From assembly GCF_020509005.1 (NCBI RefSeq), contig NC_063017.1:4154001-4218000 (forward strand): a DNA stretch of 64,000 bases, read 5' to 3'. The notes beneath the pieces were generated by a model. It was not told the DNA's origin. It saw only the letters and a list, made by a program, of their open reading frames with translations, and did not search any database. Position 1 is the stretch's first letter, and the number at the start of each line of letters is the position of its first letter. Position numbers and translations under genes: made by a program. Below are positions 34,060 to 45,148 of the stretch, in pieces. The stretch comes from Fulvia fulva. Its lineage: Eukaryota; Ascomycota; Dothideomycetes; Mycosphaerellales; Mycosphaerellaceae.

Positions 34060-36972
34060 ATGTCCACCACCTTGGAGCGACCGCCCACCAGCAACTCGCG
34101 ATTCGAGGAGGGACACCCTCAGCACACATGGTATCACGATGCCTTCGCACCCATCATCGAAGTCTGGCTGTGGCTCAAGTCTATCGTTCCGACGAGACTC
34201 AAGCTTAAGTGGCCAAAGTTCAACTTCATCGCCGTTCACTATGGCTACATGATCGGTATGACAGCCTTCTTCTCCATCCTGCTCTTCGGAAACCACCCGA
34301 AAGGCATTGGCATGCAGTACATCGACGCTCTATTCTTCGCCGCTGGTGCAGCCACCCAGTCTGGATTGAACACTATCGATGTCAACAATCTCAGCACATA
34401 CAATCAAGTCGTCATCATGTTGGGATGCTGCTTATGCACTCCGGTATTCATAAACACCATCGTCGTGCTGGTGCGACTTTACTGGTTCGAGAAGAGATTT
34501 GAGCATATTGTCAAGGAAGCACGAGCAGTGAAGAAGTCGGGCACAATCAGTCGAACCAAAAGTCAGATGCGAGGCGACAAAGAGAAGGATCCGGGAGCAT
34601 TGGAGGTGGGATCCGTCAGACAAAAGCCCATCGAGGTTCTGAAGAATACCTTGCAGTTCAGCGCAGACACATCGAAGGATCCCAAAAAGCAAGAAGAAGC
34701 TAGGAGGTTTAGGGAGAAGATGGGTCTGCAGGCATCAGATGGCAGTACAGATGCAACACCGCAGGAAAGTCAGAGTGGCAGCAGTAGTAGTAATACTGGT
34801 GAGCCAAGCGACTCGAACGAAACGATTGGCGTGCCCGAGATATCGGTCAGGAAGGCGTCAAGAGGCATGTCCATCGAGATGCCTCCTGCACCGATAGACT
34901 TCGAGCGCCCACAGACACCTCGAACACCGCAGTCGCCCTTCATGGGTCTCAATCCTCGCCTGAACCGTGATCGCGAGATCACATTCGCAGATGAAGTGAA
35001 TACCGGCCGACAGTCTCCAGAGCTGGCGCGGATACCGGAGCATCGCGACATCTCGAGACATATTGAGTTCCTGGAACGACAGAATCAGAAACGAAATGAA
35101 GCCGGTGCACTGCGCATCCCCGGACCACGAGAGCGAGATGCTGGCGAAGATGTCAAACAGCTGGAAGAAGACCGAGAGTTACGTCGGTTGCGAACGAACT
35201 TGTCTAACGCGGAAAGTGCACGAAGCCGTAGTGTCGATGCTCACAGCGAGATCTCACACGACGATCGGCCTGTGAGACGTGGTATCACTATTGATGAGCC
35301 CGAACATCCCGCCCATCGTGACCGGAACGACGACGACGCAACTTTCACCAAGGACGATCCGAGAGCCGGTGGCCTGTCTAAGCGTAGGAGCAATCGCGGA
35401 TTCAACCTCAGCGATGCACCTCGCACACTCTCGAGAAGCCTCACACAATTCACCAACGGCCGGAAGGACGAAGACCCTATGCCATATTTAAGCTGGAGTG
35501 CAACGACCGGCCGCAACAGCGCTTTCTTGGGTCTGACCCAGGAACAGCGAGAAGAACTTGGCGGCATTGAGTATCGATCCTTGAAGACTCTTGCCATGAT
35601 TCTGGTCTGTTATTACGTCGGCTTTCACACTCTCGGCATGTTGGTCTTCCTGCCGTGGATGGCCGCTGGACACTATGCCGACGTAGTCACAGCAGCAGAT
35701 CAAAACCCCCTCTGGTGGGGCATTTTTACGCCAGCGTCAATGTTCAACGATTTGGGCTTCACACTCACCCCGGACTCTATGGTCTCCTTCCAGACGTCGG
35801 TCTTGACGCTACTGTTCGGCTCCTTCCTCATCATCATTGGCAACACTGGCTTTCCATGCATGCTACGTTTCATCATCTGGTTCCTGGCCAAGTTCGTTGC
35901 GAGTCACGGGAGTCCATGGTGGGAAGAGCTTCGGTTCCTCCTCGACCACCCACGCCGATGCTTCACGCTGCTGTTTCCGTCTAAGGCTACTTGGTGGCTC
36001 TTTTGGGTGCTCGTTGGGCTCAACGTTATCGATCTGATCTTCTTCGTCATCCTCGACTTGGACGAAGCCGCGGTCACATCGTTGCCTGTCGGGCTGCGAA
36101 TACTGAACGGCTGGTTCCAGGCCGTGTCCACCAGGACTGCCGGTTTCGCGTCGGTCTCACTGGCCGACTTACATGCCGCGATTCAAGTCAGCTATCTGAT
36201 CATGATGTACATCTCCGTATTTCCTATCGCCATATCAGTGCGTAGGACGAACGTTTACGAAGAGAAGTCACTCGGCATTTTCGGCGGCGAAGAAGATGCT
36301 GGTGACGGAGATCAAAGCTACGTCAGCCAGCATTTGCGTAGGCAGCTATCCTTCGACTTGTGGTACATCTTCTTGGGACTATTCATCATTGCTATCGTGG
36401 AAGGTGATCGCATTGCTAATACCAATCAGCCGGCATTCACGACGTTCAGTGTGTTGTTCGAGATTGTGTCTGCATACGGAACTGTCGGGCTTTCACTCGG
36501 CTATCCCGACTATACCCCTTCATTCTCGGGACAATTCAAGACCCTCAGTAAGCTCATCATCGTCGCGATGATGATCAGAGGTCGCCATCGTGGTTTACCA
36601 TATGCGCTCGACCGCGCCATCTTGCTCCCGAGCGAAAAGCTCCAGCAGAAAGAAGCTGCCGAAGCCGAGAGACAGATGTTGCGCCGCCCCAGTACTTTTG
36701 CCGAAGGACATCACGCCTTTACCAGAAGCAAAACGTGGGAAGACGGCGAGCTGGACAAGTGGGGCCTTCCTGCACAACACGCTGCAGCCGACCAGGCCAT
36801 GACGGCGGATTCCGGCAGTGACCCGGAACACGCCGGTCTACGCCAGACCAACACCGGCCGCACAAACACAAGCCAGCAGGGCGGCAAACCACATCAGAGA
36901 GTGAGAAGTCTTAGCAAGGCTATCCTCAGCGGCTTGAACCCGGCACCGACTTTCAACAGCAAGTGGGACTAG
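34060..36972 (+). CDS. TRK1: High-affinity potassium transporter, TRK1 type, 970 aa
   Basis: One uninterrupted exon. The frame is open upstream, but the first ATG is at 34060 in good context (GCTGCCATGTCC). The protein has the four membrane-pore-membrane repeats of Trk/HKT carriers: filter regions AATQSGLNTID (about residue 96), MFNDLGFTL (about 560), STRTAGFAS (about 690) and SAYGTVGLSLGYPDY (about 805). After the first repeat comes a long hydrophilic cytoplasmic loop (about residues 160-500) rich in Ser, Arg and Glu, as in yeast Trk1, followed by LKTLAMILVCYYVGFHTLGM. The filter glycines (SGL, DLGF, TAGF, TVGL) are all present. The C-terminal 130 residues are hydrophilic. The carrier takes up K+ across the plasma membrane, driven by the H+ gradient. 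The length is in the fungal range and no defect is visible. Confidence 0.95.
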   Translation: MSTTLERPPTSNSRFEEGHPQHTWYHDAFAPIIEVWLWLKSIVPTRLKLKWPKFNFIAVHYGYMIGMTAFFSILLFGNHPKGIGMQYIDALFFAAGAATQSGLNTIDVNNLSTYNQVVIMLGCCLCTPVFINTIVVLVRLYWFEKRFEHIVKEARAVKKSGTISRTKSQMRGDKEKDPGALEVGSVRQKPIEVLKNTLQFSADTSKDPKKQEEARRFREKMGLQASDGSTDATPQESQSGSSSSNTGEPSDSNETIGVPEISVRKASRGMSIEMPPAPIDFERPQTPRTPQSPFMGLNPRLNRDREITFADEVNTGRQSPELARIPEHRDISRHIEFLERQNQKRNEAGALRIPGPRERDAGEDVKQLEEDRELRRLRTNLSNAESARSRSVDAHSEISHDDRPVRRGITIDEPEHPAHRDRNDDDATFTKDDPRAGGLSKRRSNRGFNLSDAPRTLSRSLTQFTNGRKDEDPMPYLSWSATTGRNSAFLGLTQEQREELGGIEYRSLKTLAMILVCYYVGFHTLGMLVFLPWMAAGHYADVVTAADQNPLWWGIFTPASMFNDLGFTLTPDSMVSFQTSVLTLLFGSFLIIIGNTGFPCMLRFIIWFLAKFVASHGSPWWEELRFLLDHPRRCFTLLFPSKATWWLFWVLVGLNVIDLIFFVILDLDEAAVTSLPVGLRILNGWFQAVSTRTAGFASVSLADLHAAIQVSYLIMMYISVFPIAISVRRTNVYEEKSLGIFGGEEDAGDGDQSYVSQHLRRQLSFDLWYIFLGLFIIAIVEGDRIANTNQPAFTTFSVLFEIVSAYGTVGLSLGYPDYTPSFSGQFKTLSKLIIVAMMIRGRHRGLPYALDRAILLPSEKLQQKEAAEAERQMLRRPSTFAEGHHAFTRSKTWEDGELDKWGLPAQHAAADQAMTADSGSDPEHAGLRQTNTGRTNTSQQGGKPHQRVRSLSKAILSGLNPAPTFNSKWD

Positions 36973-37497
36973 GTATCCTGGCTGCATGATTGCGAGGAGG
37001 AGAGCCGCGACGACCTGCTAAAGGCTACGTCGAGCGGCGAGAGTAGCGCACAGCCGAAGACAGGCGATGGTGCGGATGATTGTTTTGGAGCGTTCGAGCG
37101 GGACAAGACTATTTGACATGGTCGGGACATTGTTTTATTGGAGTTGGTGGGTCGTGGGTTGGAATCGAATAGAAATGGGAATGGGAAATGACACCAGACA
37201 GGGACGGCATTGCGATGTTGGATATAGATGGAGGTCTTGGGAGAAATCTGGAATGGGATACATTCATTCTTTTGGTCGCCTTCTTCGGCTTCGTTTGATG
37301 CACTGGCGTGATTAGATCATACGCCAAGGGGCCGGTCGAGCCTTACTTATGTGGCGGGCTTGTAGGAAGCCGCATCTCTTTGCATTCGCACGACGAGTCC
37401 TAGAGACACTCGATCGGCACGAAACAAGCTGAGCGAATTCTTCGTGGTCTGATCTACCACTCTGCTTATACAAGGATACGCATACATCCTCTACATT
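36973..37497. other. TRK1 3' region and intergenic
   Basis: Downstream sequence of TRK1. It contains GT-rich stretches but no recognisable coding region until the relic at 37498. Confidence 0.35.
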
Positions 37498-37689
37498 GTG
37501 CAAAGTTCCGGTGCGAAAAGAACGGGTGTTCCGAAGGCAAACCCGGAAAGAGCAAAAGCTGCGCTCGAGAAGCGTGCGGGTGTTCTGCTTGAGAAGTTTC
37601 GAAAGAGGTGGAAGACACTGTCGTTGCGGAGTACGGATGTGTACGAGTTTGCGAATTCCGTGTTCTGGGTTGGGGAGGATAAGATGTAG
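37498..37689 (+). pseudogene. C-terminal relic of the SAP/F-box-like family
   Basis: A frame open from about 37455 to the TAG at 37689 without an ATG. It encodes ALEKRAGVLLEKFRKR and then LSLRSTDVYEFANSVFW. This resembles ELRRRAGVLLDMFRER and LMLEPADYARLGSLLFM of the protein at 28396-29253 and the same region of its broken paralogue. The charged linker between those two motifs is missing. The 5' two thirds of the gene are absent upstream. Homology is inferred from two short motifs only. Confidence 0.45.
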
Positions 37690-38430
37690 AGAGAGGCGGG
37701 GCATGAAAGGGGTGAAGCTTGTATCACGGTGATTACATCCAGCTCTGTCAGTGAGAAGGCTGGTAAGGGAGCTAGGCGTGACACGAGATTCGTGGCGTTT
37801 ATGCGAGTTATCCACTTCTGCTGGAGGACACGCCAAGACGGCAGGGCACAGAAAGCGCCTCCGCCATAAGCACTTCGACGGAGTTCAGTAACGTGTGCCG
37901 GTAGGTTCACGCAACGACCGAACGAACTTCGCGATCAGCCAATGGAGCAGCCGAGCAATAGCACTGCCGGGGTCAAAATGTTGCTCAGAAGAGCCACCCT
38001 CCCGCAAGTGAAGCCTTTGTTGCGTCTGAGTTCGGAAGACTATGGCCCGAAGACACTCCCACCAAGACTGAATACCGAGGGCTGGTGACAAAGTACGTTG
38101 CCGGCTGAGGTCTTGGCTTTACTTCTGAAAATGCTGTCTAACGGGCGCATGACCAAGGGCTCGACGCGCTACAAGTTCGACTGTATCGGTGTAGCCTTAC
38201 TGCTGAGCTACACGCCCGCGGATTCCAGCAAAGGCCTTTGCTTCAATAATAAGTCGAAGCCCTCGGCGGCAATCAACTTTGTCACCTGGCCTTGTACGGT
38301 GCCTTGCACGATAACGAATCAATACATCTACGGGCTACCTTGGCACACTTTTGACTTTGTTCTTCGCTGCCTCTTGCGAGAGCCGCTCTACTTCCACAGA
38401 CGATTCGACGCTATCATTCCGCGCGATACC
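37690..38430. other. Intergenic, 740 bp
   Basis: No supported gene. It is probably the 3' flank of the minus-strand GH128 gene. Confidence 0.3.
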
Positions 38431-39281
38431 CTACAAGTTCTTGATCGCCCTTAGATACGTCTTCCCCGTCTCAGAAAGCTTTCCACTCGAGGTGGTCAAC
38501 GGCCACACCTTGCCCAAGCCATTCCCGTTACTAGCACCAAAGCCCACAATATCGCTCTGGCTATTGAAGTACTTCACCGCATCATTGATGAAATTGTTGA
38601 TCTCATTCTGGTCCGTGCACGGATTGAACCTGCCCTGGTCATGAACACAGGCAAACTCGTTGACGAAGATGGGCTTGCCGTACTTGCGGTAATGCTCCAC
38701 GTCGGCTTTGATTCCGGCCAGATCTGGCTTGTTGACGTGGATGCTGGTGATGTCCCAGTCGCGGTTGAGCTTGGCTTTGAAGGGGGTGAGGAAGTCCTCG
38801 TCTTTTTGCTTGCACATGCTGGGGGAGCCGAGGGTGGTGCCTTTGTTGGCGACGGGCACGATGAGGTTGTTCCAGTTGTTGGCGGCTGCTTGGATTGTCA
38901 TTTCGCTGCTGTCGGGGCAGGAGCAGTCTGGGGTCTGTTAGAGTGGTCAAGGATTGGGTGGATGTTAACTTGCCAGGCTCGTAGAAGCCGAACATGAGCG
39001 ATGGAGTGCTCTTGGCGACTGTGTCCTTGAACTTCTGCAGACAGGCTGCAGTCACTTCGCAGTGGGAACCCTTTCCGCCCCATAGCATGGGTACGCCCTT
39101 GACATTGCCAGCCTGGGGTGTCTGGGTTGTAATCTGAGTACCAGCCAATGTATGGCGAGAGGGAAGCGAACGCCTGGGTGTTTTGGAAGCCTGGATAGCC
39201 TGAGATTCCGACTCTTTTCGGCACAATAGCAGCACTGGTGAGCCCAGTCACGGCCACGAGGATTGTTAACAGATGTTGCAT
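38431..39281 (-). pseudogene. GH128 (Asl1-like) secreted beta-1,3-glucanase, frameshifted
   Basis: The ATG at 39281 begins a signal peptide (MQHLLTILVAVTGLTSA), followed by KRVGISGYPGFQN and YIGWYSDYNPDT, the usual start of the GH128/Glyco_hydro_cc fold. After DT the frame shifts: one extra C in a CCCC run (39115-39118) puts GNVKGVPMLWGG into another frame. Exon 1 then runs to 38974 (FGFYEP). A 46-bp intron (38928-38973) has a GC donor (GCAAGT) and CAG acceptor, and exon 2 starts D-CSCPDSSE. The two expected catalytic glutamates are present, in FYEPD and in IFVNEFAC. Without the shift the protein would be about 262 residues, normal for the family, which hydrolyses beta-1,3-glucan. Frameshift or base-calling error cannot be decided here. 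Confidence 0.8.
38928..38973 (-). other. GC-AG intron of the GH128 gene (46 bp)
   Basis: Donor GCAAGT and acceptor CAG, with CTCTAAC as a likely branch site. Splicing gives FYEPDC, matching the conserved EPD of the family. The competing GT at GTTAAC would give EPGNC instead. Confidence 0.6.
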
Positions 39282-39335
39282 TGTTGCGAGGTGAATATGG
39301 GGTATATTCAACTTCCTACCGTGTGGCTTGAGGCA

Positions 39336-39346
39336 TGTTATATATT
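39336..39346 (-). promoter_or_regulatory. TATA-like box upstream of GH128
   Basis: ATATATAAC on the minus strand, about 60 bases before the ATG at 39281. Position and sequence fit a core promoter; no experimental support. Confidence 0.4.
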
Positions 39347-41394
39347 CGACTGTGAACCACAATATGGCTCGGGTTGCCATATTGAGATATGCTTGCGGGA
39401 ACATAAAGGTGAGCACATACGAGAAGGCAGTTTCGTGCTAGGTAATCGTGCAGTACATGGTGGGTTCTCTATCCTCTCTTACGAGGGAGTGGAGCATGAT
39501 GCTGTTCTTGCAATAACGACGACGGGGTTAAGATCGCGTCCCCTGGTTCATACCTGTAGTGCAGATGCAGGCTCATGAGGATGATGCATATGAAGTTTTG
39601 TTGATGAGGAATGAAACAGGAACGACCACAGCACTCAGCGAGCCAAGGAAGTTCAAAAGCACGGTCCAGGTCACATGATGTTCCGATTTTCTTTCCTCTC
39701 ATCGTTAGCGCTGGTCCAAACTATCAAGCAAGCACACTCAAACAACATGGGACTACCACTTACGGCAAGCCGTGTGGCACATCTCATCGCGCCCTGAACT
39801 TAATGCTGTCGACATCAGGATCTTCAAAATGGAGTCAAAGCGAGCATGAGACGGGACGTACGTCCGAGGCAAACCTCGGGCAACCACAACTTTCTGCATG
39901 AGTAGCTGCGCCAACTTGATCTGGAAGGCGAGAAGTGCTCTCTACGACCTTCCCAATATACAACCACACCACGGCCATTTGCCATCTGTGTCCACAGGCC
40001 GAACAAGCTTTGTGAAGCTTTCTGTAGTGCGATCCTTCGCGCAGACGTGTGGGACTAGCTCCAGGAGAGATTCGATGCGACACCTCACGAGAGAACAGCG
40101 GTCCCTTCAACATGCATGTTCATCACAGGCGTGGCCCCTTCGAAGCGCACTCACAACATACTGCTGTGCCGCAGCATCTCCGTTCACGATGCAGATCGCG
40201 GTGTTACGGCGCCCCGGAGTACCGCTTTGAGATGAACCCGGCACCGGTTGACTGTCAAGGCATCGAGCATGCTGTGCACAGTAGCATATTGAGCGTGGGA
40301 CAGGCCTTATCATGCTAGGCTCATAGCTCCTCGAAGTCATCATGTCTTTCGAGATTGCACTGGCTGCCCTAGCGGTGCAGAGTCGGAGCTGGTTCGCTGA
40401 GTATCTGGCATGCCGAGTATGTCCCAATCGGATCAATGCTTCTTCTATATACTCACAATGGGCTTCGTCAAGGAGCATGGCGAGGAAGGAAACAATTGTT
40501 CGATCCACAGGATTCAGAGTGTCGACCAGGCCATATACGACTACCTCTGCATCGAAATCTGCGACAACGAAGAAGCAGTGCATCGCAGTCCACGCCTACG
40601 ATGGACTATAATGACTTTATCTCAGAGAGTGGCCCGATGTCATTGCCATGATGCCATCAAAGTACACGGAACCGCTCGTTGTCTGCTTGCGGATGATGCA
40701 TCGCATTCCGTCCTTTCGTGAGCTTTCTGCCGACGCCGAATCACTACAATGTCACATGCTGATTTGTCGCTCATTGGAGGGATACCGAGCAACTTCGGCG
40801 CCACGTGCATCGTAACGCTCTGAATGAGCCCTTCGTCGGTGAGCAAGTACCCGGAGCTGTATGCTATATGAACTGATCGACAGAGCTGAACAAGCTTAAT
40901 ACACTACTATCGCAGCACTGACTCCGATTCGTCCATATGGGTTCAGGGCCACATCTCCGGATCTTCATCACGGCTCATTAGTCTGTACTACTGCACTGTA
41001 CACCCGCTAGCAGTACCCTACTTTTGAGCATTTCTTCCTTCCAGCATCGGCTTCATGCTGCTGCCGTTGGTAACCTCAGCGAAGAGATCTACATGTGCCC
41101 CAAGAGACCCGGCCAAGCAAACTGCGCGCCGTTTGCATAACTGCCAAATGCTCGACCTATAGAGCCGACCTTCGTGCCCGTCTGTATGCCAGGGACACCA
41201 GAAGCAGTAACCCAAAGGAACAAGAAGACTACCACGAAAGACTGGACGCATTCGTCGGGCTGGATACCCTCAGACGATGATGTATGAGACTGGTTGTGGC
41301 CCATTCACAGCGAGACGGCCGAAAGTACAAAGCACAGGTCTGTCTCTGCCTTTCCGTTCAGTCTTTGCCACAACCTTCATCATCTCTTTCTAGT
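39347..41394. other. Intergenic, 2.0 kb between divergent glucanase genes
   Basis: GH128 and GH55 are divergently transcribed from this region, so it carries both promoters. Pyrimidine-rich sequence (41340-41393) precedes the GH55 ATG. Apart from the weak ORF at 40410 I see no gene. Confidence 0.4.
40410..40721 (+). CDS. Hypothetical ORF, 103 aa
   Basis: ATG at 40410 starts MPSMSQSDQCFFYILTMGF; the middle (HRIQSVDQAIYDYLCIEICD) reads like real protein. No family recognised, no signal peptide and no neighbour in phase. It could be a relic or chance. Confidence 0.22.
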   Translation: MPSMSQSDQCFFYILTMGFVKEHGEEGNNCSIHRIQSVDQAIYDYLCIEICDNEEAVHRSPRLRWTIMTLSQRVARCHCHDAIKVHGTARCLLADDASHSVLS

Positions 41395-43718
41395 ATGTTC
41401 CTTCTTACCTACCTTTTGCCCCTGGTTTGGCTTGCTTCATCCTCTCCTTTCCCTCAAACTCGTGCGAATAACATTACTTCTCTTAACACTACAAGCTTCA
41501 ATTCGACAAGGATTGCAGCAGCAGCAGTTGCATCCAGCTGGTGGTACGCCAACATTGACCATAGCACTGGCGCTGTCCGTGACTATGCACCTGGCGTCGG
41601 CGACTACAACTACCCGATCTACAAATCGGTCAACAACGTCAATGACCTCTACAATGCTATTTTCTCGGACGGACCAAATGGAAGTCAGAGACCGTCTGCA
41701 CTCGGAGACCAGGACCCCGGCAATATCATCAGCAACGACTACCTCGCAGCCCTTCCAAGAGTCGTCTACATTCAGCCTGGAACTTACGTTCTCAATCGCA
41801 AGCTTGCGCTCACCGGCGATACAATTTTGATTGGCGATGCAGTCAATCCTCCAATTCTCCAAGCTTCTTCCGGCTTCAGTGATCCATACGTGATTCAAGG
41901 TGGGTCAGGAATCACGGATCCTTCAGATAACAATGGCCACGGAGAGCTTCGATTCTCCAGGATGATCAAGAACATCATTATAGACACAACTCAGGCGACC
42001 GGAAAGTCGGACTTGATTGCCTTGGAGTGGGGTGTAGCACAGAACTGTGCCCTTACCAACATCCAGATTCGCATGCCTCTACAGAAACACACGGGGCTCT
42101 ATGTCGGCCAGGGCTCGACCATTCAGGTTGCTGACGTATCCTTCAGCTATGGAGACACGGGTATCTTGGTCCGCAACCAGCAAGCTACGTTGAAGAACAT
42201 GAAGTTTGTCGACACAACAACAGGCATTACGATTGCTGGGGGCTTTGCAATGAACATTCTCAATCCGACTTTCGATACAGTCGGCAATTGTGTCACACAG
42301 ACAAACGGACAGCCTTGGCTATCGATCGTGGACGCCAATGTGGTCAACTCGGGAATTCTCCTGCAAACGGTGCAATATCCAAATTTCATGCTCGAGAACG
42401 CTGTTCGAGACAACAACAATGCCATGGCCGTCGCAGGAGGAAAGGCCGTTGTTGGCGGCATCCAAAAGGTCGGCCACTACGTTTACGGCAATACATATGG
42501 CAAGAATCCCCCCTACCAGACTGGCAACACGCCATCCGCCGGCCGCCGACCATCCAGTCTTCTCGTCAATGGCAAATTCCCTATTGTCACGCCAAACCAG
42601 CATACCGATAAAACCGCAGCAGATGTCATCAATCTCAAAGACACTTCTCAAAACGGTGGTATCAAAGTCCTCGGCGATGGCAACAATATCGATGGGCCTG
42701 GCTTGCAAGCTGGCCTGAACAAGGCTGCATCTGCCGGGAAGATTGCGTACCTTCCTTTTGGTGTCTATCGTGTCGATGACACCCTCACAATCCCTCCCGG
42801 AACGATCCTTTTCGGGAATGGATGGTCGACCATCCAAGGTATTGGCCAGAATTTCAAGACTGAGAGCAACCCTAGGCCAGTCGTGCAAGTTGGCGCGCCC
42901 GGTTCATCAGGGACAGCGGAGATTCATGACATTCGCGTTAATGCAGGTGAGCAGCTTCCAGGCGGTATCCTCGTGCAAGTCAACATGGCCGGTAGCCTGG
43001 CGATGTAGTCATCCACAATTCGCTTATGACTCTCGGCGGCACTCTCAACACGAACCTGAGCTGCAGCGGCAGGAACAACTGCGCTGCAGCATACCTCGGC
43101 CTTCACCTATCCACATCGTCCTCAGCCTACATAAACAACGTCTGGGCTTGGGTCGCTGACCACGCCGTTGACCACGCAAACGTCGGCACCAACACAGCAG
43201 GCAAAGGTGGTGTCCTCGTCGAAGCGACAAAAGGAACGTGGCTCACTGGCCTTGGCAGCGAGCACTGGTGGTATTACAACCTGGGCTACAACAAAGCCTC
43301 CAACGTCTTCGTCTCGCTTTACCAGTCCGAGACCAACTACCAAGAAGGCAATAGCCAAAGTGGCTCTGGCGGCCCAAGCGATCCCCCTCCCGGACCTTTC
43401 CAGCCCACCGGCGCTGGTCCTGACTGGAGTCACTGCGACGGCGCCGCGGCGGTCTGTCGCATGACGATGAATCAGTGGTTCAAAAGCGGTAGCAATATCG
43501 TCAGCTACTCAAGTGCGAGCTGGAACTTTGGAGACGGAAACAGACAGGCCAATGTCAATGTCATGGAGCAGGCGCCCGCGAATCTCCAGTTGTATGGTTT
43601 GTGCGCGGGTTCGAGCACGAATTACATCATGCGACTCCCGGATGGGAGTCGATTTGGAAGACCTGATGATGGATACAAGGGCAGCTGGCAGACACTTGTC
43701 GCGGAGGCAACATTCTAG
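41395..43718 (+). pseudogene. GH55 exo-beta-1,3-glucanase, secreted, one-base frameshift
   Basis: ATG at 41395 gives a signal peptide (MFLLTYLLPLVWLASSSP). The mature protein begins SSWWYANIDHSTGAV and shows the two pectate-lyase-3-type beta-helix halves of GH55: NVNDLYNAIF and ALPRVVYIQPGTYVL early, then GLQAGLNKAASAGKIAYLPFGVYRV in the second. At about 42996 (GTAGCCTGGCG) the frame ends in TAG at 43006, yet the next frame continues at once with GDVVIHNSLMTLGGT. One missing base in the CC run explains it. The rest (VWAWVADHAVDH, ATKGTWLTGLGSEHWWYY, SLYQSETNY) is canonical to the stop at 43718. The length of about 774 residues fits the family. It would release glucose or gentiobiose from beta-1,3-glucan. 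The break may be genuine or a base-calling error. Confidence 0.85.
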
Positions 43719-43927
43719 GTCGGGCTGTCTTGTTCGCAAGCGCCCGCATACTCGCATGACAGTAGTAGTTTGTGCGTTGGAGACTCAGTCGTTACACCGA
43801 TAGGGGGGTATAGTCAGCAAATAAATATCACAGCAATCAAGACAGACGAACTTTTCTGTGTTTTGAATAACTCCAGTACAGGTCCATCTTGGACGAGTTG
43901 CATGGCCCTTTTTCTAAGATTGACTAC

Positions 43928-44301
43928 CTAGGTGCACATAACAGAAGACACGGCGCTGCCAAAGCCACCTCTGAAGCGGATGGTACACTCGTTATTCTGG
44001 GCCGTACACTGCAGCGTTGTTAGTGTCACCTTTCATTAGTGAGAGTACCATTGTCGACTTACTGGGTAAGCCTGTCCACAGTTTGCAGTGAACGATGAGG
44101 GTGGGCTCCGTCCATCTTGAACCGTGCATATCTGGGTGCCGTTGATAACGCAGTACTGGCATGATCGTTAGCAAAGGTCTGGTCAAGTCACGCTGTAACA
44201 CCTACGCCCAACGACGTCGTTGCCAAAGCGGCACTGTGGGCTGGTGCCGGGGCAACTGCGAAGAGGGTGTAGACCACCGCGTTCAGAAGCATATTAAGCA
44301 T
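43928..44301 (-). CDS. Small secreted six-cysteine protein 1, 89 aa
   Basis: Three short exons: 44301-44206, 44155-44063 and 44008-43928. The introns (50 and 54 bp) have donors GTAGGT and GTAAGT, acceptors CAG, and branch-like GCTAAC and ACTAAC. All junctions are in phase 0. The N terminus (MLNMLLNAVVYTLFAVAPAP) is a signal peptide, probably cleaved after AHSA. The mature part of about 65 residues has six cysteines at 34, 42, 58, 64, 71 and 88 and ends SSVMCT. I recognise no family. Size, secretion and even cysteine number are those of fungal effector-like or antimicrobial-like proteins; which of these, if either, is unknown. The intron positions could only be seen by splicing by hand. Confidence 0.72.
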
Positions 44302-45148
44302 CTTGATAAAATTGTTTGGGTGCACGTTGGTATAATAGTGTTCTGTGACAGCAGTACTTGCGGAGAGCGGGTCGGGCTCTTTGATGCGACTGTCTTGCAC
44401 GACCTCTTCTAGCCCATCCCGTGCCTCAACATCATGATCGCCTCTCGGCATGCACGAAACCTACAAGGTGGAAGACTGTCATGACCATCAACATCAGGTT
44501 GAGAGGTCCATACAGACGATCACAACAGTTGCCACTTATCGCGGCCACCTATCTCACCGTTCATGCCGTGGACGTTACACCGCATTGCAGCTACTCCTTC
44601 GTGCACATCTTGTCGGCCTTGTAATGGCCGCAGATCTGTTGCTGTGTGCTGGAGTCCAAAATTTGTTGGCACTTGTCAAGCTTTAGCTTGTATGCATCTG
44701 ACAGTAGTGCTTGTTGGGTTTTGCTTGGCATGCATGAATTCTGGGTCCACGTAGTTGCCCGATGCTAGGCGAGCGGCCACACTACTTCACCCCTCAGAAG
44801 ATGCTTGTGTGAATGTCATTCTCGACGACTTGCTTACTTTGCTTACCGTAAGCGTAACCAGAATGGATGGGGAGTTACAGCGGCTGTCCGGAGGATCTGG
44901 AGATCACGGTGTGGCACTTCAGATCAACGATGATCTTGCTGGGGGGACAATGGTATGTGCTACCAGCCAGGTCATCATGTGGAAGCAAGCAAGAAGACAC
45001 CATAGAAGCAGGTCCTATTGGAACCAATCTGCTGACAAGGGAGAGCAAGATTCTATAGTGAACAACGCTGTTCCGTGCGTTCAGCGTGATCACGTTGATT
45101 CATTCAGCTACATCATTTTGAGGCCTTGCATCTATCCTGTGAAGGCCT
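44302..45148. other. Intergenic, 850 bp between two small secreted protein genes
   Basis: Contains the promoter of secreted protein 1 and the 3' flank of secreted protein 2. No other gene is supported. Confidence 0.35.

Noticed and set aside
34060..36972. Numerous ORFs of 60-120 codons on both strands across this interval
   Set aside because: Shadows of the TRK1 coding sequence in other frames.
40107..40583. 158-codon minus-strand ORF
   Set aside because: Composition not protein-like and in conflict with the slightly better plus ORF at 40410.
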